NCBI GenBank assembly: GCA_011032825.1
Contig: JAADJZ010000004.1
Span: 1,674,001 to 1,738,000 of the forward strand
Source: Massariosphaeria phaeospora
Taxonomy: Eukaryota > Ascomycota > Dothideomycetes > Pleosporales
Direction: 5' to 3'
Length of the DNA stretch: 64,000 nucleotides
Shown: piece after piece, positions 36,601 through 46,427 of the stretch
How positions within the stretch are numbered: position 1 is the first letter of the stretch
Layout of the letters: each line of letters begins with the position of its first letter
Position numbers and translations under genes: made by a program
Notes under the pieces: generated by a model
What the model was told of the DNA's origin: nothing
The model's input: the letters and a program-made list of their open reading frames with translations, nothing else
The model's database searches: none

Positions 36601-38147
36601 TGCATATATCACCCACAGCAATTCCGATTGGCAAGACAGAGGTCGGAGCTGCTGTGCCTTCGGATCAAGGCGGTCAGCATGGTTCGGCCCGTGACGACAT
36701 GGGACATCCCGTTGAATACAGCAGTACGGAAAAGGCCGTCCAGGACATTGAAAACCTGAGGAGAAACAACCAGCTATTTCGCCACGACAGCTCCGGATCG
36801 GAAGCCTTGACGAGCAACGGAGGCGACATGTCAACATCGTCCATGGACTATAGCCTTGACATGGAAGCTAGTGGTACGATTGTGCCTGACATTTATGAGG
36901 ATATACGATCTCCACCGGGCCTAAACCCACCAGTAACCCTGTCCCACGCAACGGAGAGCGCTCCTCCGGTACTTGAATTAGCAGCCGAGGAGCCCCTGCA
37001 TCTGTCAGATTTCCAAGCGATGCACGTTGACGCCGAAGAAGGATCGGCGTTCACCGTCATCGGCCTGCTAAATAGCATCCTGACCTTCCATACGAACATA
37101 TTATCCGATGCGCAGACATCTTCTCTTGTCCTGCTCCTGCTGGCGCCCCTGTTGCCCCAGACACAATACCAGTCTGAGAGTCCCGACATTGACGTTGCAG
37201 AAGTACTATCTACTTTTGCGGACACTTTCTCATCACTCGGACTTACGCCGACACAGTCTCGCACAGTTCTATCTACGCAGCTAACAGAACTGATAGCTAC
37301 GGGCATCAACCCGTACCAAGCAGAAGCGATACTGCATACCTACCATGATCAATTACACAGCCTGACGCTTTTCAATGCCGCAGCGTCAATCAGACGCCTC
37401 GCATATCCTAGCTATCCAGCTGTTTATGAACAAGCACTAAGAGACACACAGCTTGGACTCCTATGTCTAAGTTGCAAATCGCCCATCAACAATCCGAAAG
37501 ACAAGACGCGCTGCGAGACTTGTAAACGATCCCAGGCGCCTTGTCCCATTTGCTGGGCCCGCTACCCGGCATTTGAACCTATTGCCGTTAAGAAGAAGGC
37601 TAAATCCAAACTGCGTTCAAGTTTGAGGGACAAAGAGCATAAGAGCAAACACTTATATGTCACATCTGACCCCCCTTTTGAGCCTCTTCAGGGAGAGGAT
37701 GCACCGTCGCCATCTATCCCGCAAGCGCTTACAGCACCGAAGGCAACGCTTTGGACCTGGTGTCCACTGTGTGGGCATGGTGGCCATACAAATTGTCTGT
37801 CTACCTGGTTTGCGGACTCGCTATCAGAAGGCGCATGTGCGACCGAGGGATGTCTATGTGACTGCGTTCAGGGCAGGAGACGGGATGAAAAGATAAAAGA
37901 AATCCTCCTCAAGAAGTCAGAGAAAGAGCGGTCAAAGGTGGTGCGTAAGGGCGACGATTGGAAGGTCGGCGAGAGCAAAGCGGTGTCGGCGGTCCGTGGT
38001 ACGCTCGCGGATGCCGCTATGCCAACGCGGGAGCCGAACCAGCATCAGACTCCCAGTGCAGGAGCGAATTTAGGCAATCCAGTGCCTCTGACAGGACTGC
38101 GGCGCGATGAGGGAAGGAGAGTCCGCGTCGTAGTGCCTAGCAAATAA
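33662..38147 (+). CDS. RTC1: Rtc1/WDR24-type SEA (GATOR2) complex subunit
   Basis: Rtc1 (WDR24 in animals) is a subunit of the SEACAT/GATOR2 complex on the vacuole, which relays amino-acid signals to TORC1. Exons 33662-33876 and 34160-38147 give about 1400 residues. After a disordered N-terminus (PPPPPLPHFALHDQRKP) come WD40 repeats over about residues 100-400: HEHTRQVHKLAFNPHQG, SASHDATVRLWDL, SASVDRTVKVWDF, HVWDFRRPYLPSREID. A long Ser/Pro-rich middle is probably disordered. The C-terminus has a zinc-binding RING-like end: CLSCKSPINNPKDKTRC, CETCKRSQAPCPICWARYP, then CPLCGHGGHTNCLSTWF and a Cys-rich close. This order is diagnostic. The intron acceptor CCTATAG at 34159 keeps phase, but its exact position is inferred, because the intron is long (283 bp). 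Confidence 0.93.
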
Positions 38148-39250
38148 CGCCAGCCTTCCAGCCCCAACCACCAACCACAGCTCCTCTGGTAGAATGCCGG
38201 AAAACTACGTGGTCTGACTTGGAACTCTGTCGCGTCATTTGCGACTGGCGATATCGGTACCCACCCGCGCTGACATCACTCCAGCCGAGATTGTTTGCAG
38301 ATGCCCTCGGATTGGGATGATGTATGAGCGGACGTGGTTGCGCGCGCGGGAGTCAGATAATGCCCGCGGGTGCATGGCCATCACACCGCTCCCATGTGCG
38401 CCAAGCCCGGCTGGCGTAGGAACCGCAAGGCCTGCCGCAACGTGGGCCGCGGTTCCCCGGATCGGATGCGGGAGGCTGACTTGGGGGTATTCGGGTTAAT
38501 GGTTGGGGCTTTTTTTCCCCAGCCCTAGATAGATAGCCCCAGCCCTGGATAGAGTAGCGCCATGGTCGTCGGGGTATTTTGTCAGAGTGCACGGGTGGGG
38601 GAAATTAATGTGTACGGAGACGGATATTATCCTGGCATCTGATCCGGGGTAGGTAGCAATAATGTATATTTGTATGTATATGTAGTAGCTTCTTCGTTGT
38701 GTTTTATTGTAGCTGTAAATCGATCGGATCGGTACGGTACAACCCATCGGGGCTCCGCCCCCACACGAGCGAGCTCTTTCAAGCGTACTCTCCGTAGAGA
38801 TTGCGGACTACGGAGTATTTGACAAGAAGAACAAGAAAAAGAAGAAACGAAAAGCCGTTGCTGCGCTATGTGAGAGCGTGGGAGCCGTGGGATGGATGTT
38901 TTTTTCCCTTGTTTTCTTTTCTTGTATTGTTGCGGAAAGAAGAGATAGGCCTGCCGAGACGAGGTACATACAGAGTACATGGACACCATATGTAAGGCTG
39001 TCGTGAGGTCGGTCGGTCGTGAGTCAGGCTATTCTACTTCCCTTGTTCGGCTGCTCGGCTGGCTGGCTTCGCTTCGTCGGCTTTGCTTTTGGTTTGGTTC
39101 GGTTTCTGGCGATTCCCGCACTGGGAAGGAGCCGGTACGACTACATACCTCGGTACTTGACTGTATTGGAGGGGAGGAAGGTGGAATGATGGGATGGGAT
39201 GGGATGGAAGGACAGCGCATTGAAATGTCACTCGCATGTGCCCTTTCTAC
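38148..39250. other. Intergenic, no gene seen
   Basis: This is downstream of RTC1. It has one TACGGAGTA (38809-38817), short AT-rich stretches near 38650-38710 and GGGAT runs near 39190. No coding signal was found. Confidence 0.45.
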
Positions 39251-39333
39251 GGCACTTGTTAACGCGCCCCCCAGTTAAGCAATACCTAGCCCCCCAGTTA
39301 ACTAATCGGGTAAAGACTGTTACGTGTAAAATA

Positions 39334-39415
39334 CAGAGGCACCTACAGAGGCACCTACCTACAGAGGCACCTACCTACAGAGGCACCTACCTACAGAGGC
39401 ACCTACCTACAGAGA
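39334..39415. repeat. Left minisatellite arm, AGAGGCACCTACCTAC units
   Basis: One 12 bp unit (AGAGGCACCTAC) is followed by about four 16 bp units (AGAGGCACCTACCTAC). The array lies inside the inverted-repeat element and is complementary in content to the right arm. Confidence 0.85.
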
Positions 39416-39481
39416 CAGCAGATGTCGCTTTTTATACCTAAATTGTAGGCCTCTCTAGACACACGATGTCTTTAATGTGGC

Positions 39482-39560
39482 CCTCTGTAGGTGCCTCTGT
39501 AGGTGCCTCTGTAGGTGCCTCTGTGGGTGCCTCTGTGGGTGCCTCTGTGGGTGCCTCTGC
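39482..39560. repeat. Right minisatellite arm, CCTCTGTAGGTG / CCTCTGTGGGTG units
   Basis: Three 12 bp units CCTCTGTAGGTG are followed by three to four CCTCTGTGGGTG units. They are the reverse complement of the core AGAGGCACCTAC of the left arm, but the unit length (12, not 16 bp) and the A-to-G variant are specific to this arm. Confidence 0.85.
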
Positions 39561-39682
39561 GCTTTGTGATGAGATGACATGAGCGAAAAGTAAGTATAAT
39601 ACGCGCACAAGCCAGTTTACTTACCCGAATAGTTGACTGGGAAACCAGGTATTGCTTAACTGGGGGCGCGTTAACAAGTGCC

Positions 39683-42600
39683 CCTTGAAGTTAAGTTGGG
39701 TATCCAAGCGGAGGTCCGTGATCGGTCAATTGAATCGATCGGGCGGTCGGTCGGTCGGTCGGTTGGGACGGACATGGCGCATTTTCTCCGCATGGGCTTG
39801 GCCTTTGCCGGCCCGGGCGCGAATGTTATTGGTGTAAAAGTACCGAGTACGCTCTTGTTGTTCAGTCCGGATAGATTCACATGCTCTTGGTGGTTGACGG
39901 CTGGACGTGGCGGGACGGGACGTGACGTGACGTGACTCGGCGCGACTTGCGGTGTGCAGCGTGACGACGACGTGGGGATCGTGGATGGATGGAGGCGTCT
40001 GAAAACGACAAACAGCGACCACAGCGACCATGCCATGTCCAGAACTTCTGAATCGTGTGTGCATATACTTGTTTGCATTAAGTAGTACCTACCATATAGA
40101 CGTACATTTCCCTCCATACAACAGAAACATTATTGCCTTCTACCTACTACATACCTGCAATACTCAAACTATCATACATACCATGTTCACAAAATCCCAC
40201 ATGCACGCATGTCCCTAACAAGCCCAGCGCAACAAGCGTAGCGTCGCCAGCGAGGCTCCTGTTCCTGCTCCTCCAACGGCCGGCCCGCCTCGGCTCGCAT
40301 CTAGATGCAGTAGGTGCAAGTACACACATAATCCTCCGTGGGGCAGTAGATAGTAGTCAGTCCGTCAGCTATCGTAGTCTGTCTTTGTGAATCCCACACA
40401 CCCCACGTACTGAGTCCAAGTCCGGGGCAGGATTCGAGGTAGTATGCACCCCACGTGCCCCGGCTGCCACGCATTGTCTTCGCGGGCAAAGCAAAGCAAA
40501 GCAAAGCAAAGTAGAAGAAAAGAAAAAGGAATGACTGGAAGAAAAAGGTGGAGCCAAGGGAAAACAAAGGAAATATTACCGAGGACATGTACATGTGTAC
40601 ATGTGGGTAGCAACTAGACCCGTGTATGCGCTCTGCATCGCGTCGAGTTTACCCGCGCGCCTGCCTTACGGTACGGTCTGCCTTTGGTAGATACCTACAT
40701 TACTTGCCGATATGCCGCTTGTACATGTACAGTGATCGGTACCCAGCCCAGCCCAGCAATGCTCTGGCAGCGCGTTGGGGCCGAGCACATGCCCCATCCA
40801 TCCATCCATCCATTCATCTTATACCCTCCATCTCCTACCTACTACCTACCTACCCACGCACACACATGCATGCCGTCTTAGCACACCTGTCTGTGTAATA
40901 GCGAATGAGAGGTGCGTATGGGGAGTACAAGGCAAAAGGTGTATGGGGTGTGTGATGTGCATCGGTCAAGATGAGCGGAGGATAGCGCATGCTGCTGGGC
41001 ATCGAGCAAGATTTCTTGAACTGCGGAAGGACGGGCAGGTTGGGTTGGTCGGCTGGTTGAGAGAGACTAGCAGGTCTCCGTATGTATTGATTTTACCGCA
41101 ACGAGTCGAACGGAAGAAAGAACCCCTGAACGGTGAATGCTGGCCTGGGTATTGGAGAAGGCCCGAAGACCACCGTAAGGCGTCTAGACTGTCCGGGTTC
41201 CCATTCGATGATGTCGCCGTGGTCTTTGTCGATGCCCAAACAAGTGTTCCGACCAATGGCTACTCAGCCAAAACCAATCAGGAGAATAAGACCGCTTCGA
41301 AGACGTCGCGTCGATCACCTCTCCGCTCTCCGAATTGCCCGAGCATGCGGGACCGCAGTCTGTGCCATCGTCAACGGTCTGCGAGTTTCAAAACATACCT
41401 ATACACCCCTGCACGTACCCCTCCACACCTTTTGTGAGGGCGCCTACCCCTCACCTCGTCCACACTGGAACCACTCGAATCACGAAAATCGACAAATCTC
41501 ACCTCATCTGACAGTCCATCTCACGCACCCGTCGTCAACGCGCCGGCGGTGGTCAGAAAAATTCCCCAAAATCTCCTCATCGGTGTGAAAACGCTGCACA
41601 CACAGCGGGATACCCCTTCTTACCCGTGCTCGAATCACAGCGCCTGCATTTGCGCCCAATTATCTGATCGGTCAAGAGTTGCTGCATGTCTCATCACCTA
41701 CCTTCCGTAAATACGAAAGAGTTGAAAAGGCAAAAGGCCGGAGGATGCGTAGTGCAGACAAGAGGAGTTGGGAGGATGCGTGGTGCAGACAAGGCGCGGG
41801 TCAACCACAGAATTGGGGTGGCTCGTGATTTGGCGACAGGTATGGCCGGTCATGCTAAAGTACGAAAACGGGCATGCATGGCGTCTAGACGCGTGGTTGA
41901 GGTGTCGAGCTCGGAGTCGCCGAACGTTTTCGTCGCATGTTGCACTGCAGGTTAGGCGTTCGGCGTGTGTTGGCTGTTTGACAGCTCTCAAGTTCGGTAC
42001 AAAGATTGGCCATGGGATTTGGGCTAAGACAGCGAATATAATCAGCATATGCATAATTGAGAGGCGGGGATAGATCTGCGGGCCTAGATGAAGGTACTCG
42101 GCTTACCGGGCGACCGGACTGCGATACCGAGCACGGCATTCGGCATGCCGAAAGGTCGGCTACCGCAGTTGGAATAGGGCTTAACTATGCGCGGATTGTG
42201 CATCGTCAGTGACCAGTCACACAAGCGAACAGGGAACGCTTCGAGATGGTTTGATGGAGACTGATCATAATGCTGTCAGCAAAGCACTGAAAGGAGTGTT
42301 GCCGGAGGGATCTCCTAGACTTGGAGAATGCCCTACGGATAGAAAAGTTTGTGTACTGGTGTTCGAAGGTAGAAGCGTAAGCACAACTGCGATTAGCATA
42401 CAGCAGTTGCGAGATGTCAGTGTACGACCGAAATCTCAGAGGCGGAGATAAGCAGAGCTCGAGGAGAACTCGAATCAACAGCCATGGATGTGGGCCTGCA
42501 ACACAGATATTAAGAAATGCAATGAACACCGAGGCTTGTGAATTTGATCGTTATGATGCCGGCCCTATTTCCGTCCCTGTTGTACCGTTATAAGGACTCA

Positions 42601-42754
42601 AGGAGTACATGAAGCTCTCCAGATACCATAGAGTCCAAATCCCTAGCGCTTGATCTCAGCAAGACTGGAATTCCTACTTCTGTCAGCCTGACTCCACCGA
42701 GTGTTTCCAAAGTGGTATGCCGTACCGCTGAACGCCCCCAAATCTGCGACACAT
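39683..42754. other. Gene-poor region with simple repeats
   Basis: I see no credible gene in about 3 kb. Features are GGTCGGTCGG (about 39743-39760), GACGTGACGTGACGTGAC (about 39917), GCAAA repeats (about 40485-40510), CATC repeats (about 40796-40812) and CTACCTACC runs (about 40838-40852). A short duplication GGATGCGTRGTGCAGACAAG lies near 41745 and 41775. Open frames here are short, overlapping and domainless. Confidence 0.5.
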
Positions 42755-43148
42755 TTATCGCGACGCACTCCAGACGCTCTTGAGGAAGCCGTCCTTCTGG
42801 GTCAGGCGGTTGAAGCTGTCGTCACCCTCGCCCATGGCGCGGATGAAGCCACTGAGGGCGTACGGTTGTGTCTCGCCGGTGTATCTGCCTTGCTCGTCCT
42901 GCTCAAATCAGCTCCTGTTCTTCATTTCCGAGTTCCATAATAGTCCCAGTCCACCAAACCGGAGGGTGCACTCACCACCTTGCCAATGCTGATTTGTACG
43001 GAAGCATGGTCATCGGGCTTGATCAACCGTCCAGTCGCGCTGCACCTATAAAATAACTTGTGAGCCTGTGTTCTCTGGACAGCAGTCTTGGTCGAATTTA
43101 CTTTCGCGGGACATAGAGGTCGACGAGCTCGCCACGTTCGTTCTCCAT
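42755..43148 (-). CDS. RPS21: 40S ribosomal protein S21 (eS21)
   Basis: This is a small-subunit ribosomal protein of 86 residues split over three short exons: 43148-43102, 43045-42976 and 42898-42755 (introns 56 and 77 bp). It is therefore nearly invisible to simple frame scans. Exon 1 encodes [16 protein letters not shown]. Exon 2 encodes [21 protein letters not shown]. Exon 3 encodes [20 protein letters not shown] and then [20 protein letters not shown], ending at TAA. All are diagnostic of eS21. Each intron has GT..AG ends and the phases (2 and 0) join exactly. No damage is visible, although the gene sits among pseudogenes and gene-free DNA. Confidence 0.96.
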
Positions 43149-44089
43149 CTTGGGCTAGAAGACGGTGGTGTCTAGATTGAGGGAAGGTTTCGAAGTGCTG
43201 AAGGGACCGGATGTGATGTGCGCGGGTCGGTCGTGGGTCGAGTTGGCGTTGTCGTCGTCGATTCTTCTGCGGTTGTGGGAATTTCGAGCTTCGCTTATTA
43301 TGCCAAGAGTCTGTGTACGCTATCCATATCTGGTTAGTGTAATTTCCCATCCGAACCCCACCTCCATCACCACACCTCTCGCCTGTACTACTACATTTTT
43401 CGAGTAATGCCGCACTATTTCCCCTAGCAGCACCATCATGAATACCAGGCGCCATTATTGCGTTGGTCGCTGGCTTCGACCAACGACAGGCTTGCAAGCT
43501 ATGGAATTTCACTAACCGCGACATTTTGGTCCCATTCACGTCGCACCTAATTCCTACGCATATGCGAAGTGCATCAGACAGTTCACTGGGGACTAGCCAC
43601 ACAAGCGAAGACTTCTGGGAGAGGAGTAACATCAGCTGCTGCAGCTCGACCCGATACGCGACCACTCGGTTCCCTCCAGGGAATCAGCGACCCAGTGAAG
43701 ATAATGGCGCAGCCAACACAAACCCCAGTGTTGTCCAAAAGCACTTGAAAACGTACACCCGGATTGGGTTCATCGGGGCTGACCCTATTGCTTCGGAAAT
43801 CCACTCATCTGGTTCTCCTCTATCACAATATTTCTCGTAACCACGCTTTGAAGCTCCATACTCGTCTGGCGATCCCTATAATTGCTCACTCCCCATTGTT
43901 CACCTAAACATCCACCGTCCTCTTTTATCATACATGTCCTTGACGAACCATGGTTCTGAGAGTGCGGCTCCGCAAAATGACCACCCATTCAGCTTCCGCT
44001 CGATACAAATGAAGCTCCCCTTGAGCATTCGCGCAAACTTTTATCCATACATGTCCTACCTCCTCCACGGCAGCACCGCAGACAACAGC
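43149..44089. other. Intergenic, upstream of RPS21
   Basis: This holds the presumed RPS21 promoter. I see no gene. Short frames on both strands have no recognisable domain. Confidence 0.45.
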
Positions 44090-44470
44090 ATAGGCTGACT
44101 CGACCGCGTCCCGCGCGCCAAAAACCTATTCCACGGTGGCCTATACGCCAACCACCAAGCCTCTATGGTATAAGCCGCAGTAATCACACAAGTACTCTCT
44201 ATTCTTGAGTCTAAATCGCTTCCCCAACTCCAATCCCAATCCCACCCTACTTGCATCCCCCAATCGAGCATCTACCTATCCATGCCGTCGACGACCCCAC
44301 GAAAATCTACTACAGCACTTCCCCAAGACCAACGCCTTTATCGAGGATGCGGGTTTGAAAACTGGAGACGCGGTGTTTGTGCATTATGCGATGGGCAAGA
44401 GTCAGTCGGCAAGGGTGGTGGTGGTGGTGGTGGTGGTATGGTCGAAGGCAGAGGCGAGGTATGGCTAGAT
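44090..44470 (+). pseudogene. Decayed Yvh1-like dual-specificity phosphatase
   Basis: Fragments of a dual-specificity protein phosphatase lie in three frames in the right order. Frame A (from about 44093) reads LDRVPRAKNLFHGGLYANH, a stop, then AAVITQVLSILE. Frame B (from 44263) reads IEHLPIHAVDD. Frame C (from about 44290) reads ENLLQHFPKTNAFIEDAGLK and then VFVHYAMGKSQSARV. This is the order of the DSP fold up to the P-loop. The expected catalytic signature HCxxGxxR is broken: the Cys is Tyr (HYAMG) and the Arg is Gln (KSQS). At least two frameshifts and two stops (TGA 44096, TAA near 44169) are present. Just after it the frame enters a GGT repeat. I infer Yvh1/DSP12-like ancestry from the start 'LDRVP..NLFHGGL' and from 'HFPKTNAFI'. 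An active paralogue must lie elsewhere. Confidence 0.75.
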
Positions 44471-44835
44471 GGGGATATTGTGTGAGGGAAGTGGCATGTG
44501 TGCGCTGGATATGGGGTTTAGGGAGCAGTTAGGGGTTTGGAAGAGGATAACCAGAGTGAGTCAGGTTGATGAGAAAAGTGGGGTTTAAGGGAGGGTGGGG
44601 GAGCAGCAGAAGAGGGCAAGTATGGTAGGATTTCTTTGCAGCTAGATGTGTGGAGGGTGGTTAGGTGAATCGGAACTGACGTGTATTAGCGAGCCGAACT
44701 TTAGCCCTTTGGCCGGTATAAAATATTCGGACGCACTGCAGAAGAGGAAAAGTTTCTACTCTTTCAACACATCACTCCAGTACATCTACCGCACGATCCA
44801 CTCGACTTTACAAACCTCACCCATATCTTGCGCCG

Positions 44836-46427
44836 AGCTTGCCCCGGGACTTCGACGTCGACAGCCAACCGGGTCCACCCGAGGACCTTCACGCTCATAC
44901 GGACGACGAGGTGAAAATCAGCGCCCCATGGGAGCGTACGCACCTTCAGGTACTGAACAAGCTTCGAGAGCAAAACGACAAATGGGTATCTCTAAACTTA
45001 TTCCTCCGCACGGTCGTCATCACTACGCCAGAAAAGAATAGCCGCCGATGGCAGGAGCACTTGTGTCCGGCTCTTCGTTCAATCGTACAGAAAGAGGGGT
45101 TCGAGCTTGTGGTTAGGGCGGCCTACGGTGGACGGTTCGTAGCTCTGCCGTAGGACGACGTGTACATCGGCGCATGGGAGCGTACGTACCTCCGCCTACT
45201 GAACAAGCTGCAAGAGCAAAACGACAGATGGGTGTCTATGAACTTGTTTCTCCACATTCCGGGCAAGCCTCACGCGATAGTGAGCGCATATATTCCACCG
45301 CCTCCGTATCCTCTTACGGAACCCGGTCAGCCTACCGTAGTCGTCACTACACTGGACCGCGACCGCCGGGAGGTAGACTTGTGTCCAGCTTTGCGCTCGA
45401 TTGCAGGGTAAGAGGGATTCGAATTTGTGTGTATGGATGCAAAGGGTGGTGTACTGACAACAGGGGATGATGATGATGTCCCACTGGGATGGGATCGCAA
45501 AGTGCATGAGAAAATAAACATGGGCGATTCTTGTGGGTCCAAGGGGACCTCCGGCAGTGGGTCTGTGGGTAGGCGGATCAGGCTGGAGCGTCAAGGCGAG
45601 GATTTGGGCTGGTTCATGCTCACCAGCTACGATACGACTCGCACTTAGGCCATCTCTGACGGTACGCTGTCCACCTCGCCACCTGTGTGCCCTGCTGACA
45701 TTGAATAGCCTGCGCTGGCGGACATGCCATCCATCCAGAACATTCCCTCGTCAAGGATAAGAACCACATCATCGTCAGTCCTAGTGGTGATGACTTCGCG
45801 TCGCAAAAGAGTAGCAAACAATACTCCTTGGAAGAATGGAAGAGACGCATAGAGTTGAGGAGTCAGGACATGGATTCCAACCCGATTCATAAGAGCTTCG
45901 TTGAAAAAGCGCTTACCGAAGTGGACACTCTGTTACCTCAGATAATATATCTCGACGAGCTGCCCGAGCAAGAGCGCGTCATTGGAACCCTATTCGCATG
46001 CTCCGGCCCACGAAGCGCGGCGCCGACCTCCGACGAACAGTCACAGTTTACACAAGCCAATACCCAGGTCCGAGGGCAGAATGATTGGAACCCAGCAGTC
46101 GAGGTATCGGTCCCAGAATGGCTGCTAAACTGGACATTAACAACCATCGATGCGCCCCGATCCGTTGACAATTACAACCCATTCTTCAAGGTGGATATTG
46201 TCCACCCTCACACTTCTTCTAGGTTCTTGGAGGGCACGAGCACCGATACCTACTGTCGCCTGGACCAGCTCACCACAAGACGAGGTGCAAAGAACAGGCG
46301 CACCTCTGGCTGGTTCAAGGGCATGATCAACGGCGTGCCGTCCATCCTAAGCGGCGACTTTGTAGGCATACCCGGAAAAGCCGTGCGGTGCTGGACCATG
46401 GGCGAACTCCCAGATCCGCCGGACTGA
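44836..46427 (+). pseudogene. Unrecognised gene with internal tandem duplication and stops
   Basis: One frame encodes PRDFDVDSQPGPPEDLHAHT and then two related blocks. Block 1 (44905-45125) has WERTHLQVLNKLREQNDKW, then LCPALRSIVQKEGFE. Block 2 (45154-45450) has WERTYLRLLNKLQEQNDRW, then LCPALRSIAG, a stop, EGFEFV. Block 1 lacks about 26 codons that block 2 keeps. In-frame stops lie at 45151-45153, 45409-45411 and 45646-45648. A good intron (about 45660-45708, GTACGC..GAATAG) would join the frame to AGGHAIHPEHSLVKDKNHII, which then runs open to 46427 (ending MGELPDPPD). I do not recognise the protein. The stops suggest a pseudogene. Alternatively only the last exon is still translated, from an internal start. 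Confidence 0.6.

Larger units (their letters stand above)
39251..39682. mobile_element. MITE-like element with 62-63 bp terminal inverted repeats
   Basis: The left end (39251-39313) and the reverse complement of the right end (39621-39682) match closely: both start GGCACTTGTTAACGCG, then five or six C, then AGTTAAGCAATACCT, and both end CGGGTAA. Differences are one C indel and a few substitutions in the middle. A second, looser copy of CCCAGTTAACTA lies inside each end. The interior has no gene, only minisatellites in opposite orientation on each side and a short AT-rich centre. This fits a non-autonomous DNA transposon able to fold into a long hairpin. I see no clear target-site duplication: the flanks are TTTCTAC on the left and CCTTGAAG on the right. 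The superfamily is unknown. Confidence 0.75.

Noticed and set aside
42922..43665. A 247-codon minus-strand frame
   Set aside because: It is an artefact reading through RPS21 exon 2 and both introns; the real gene is the three-exon model.
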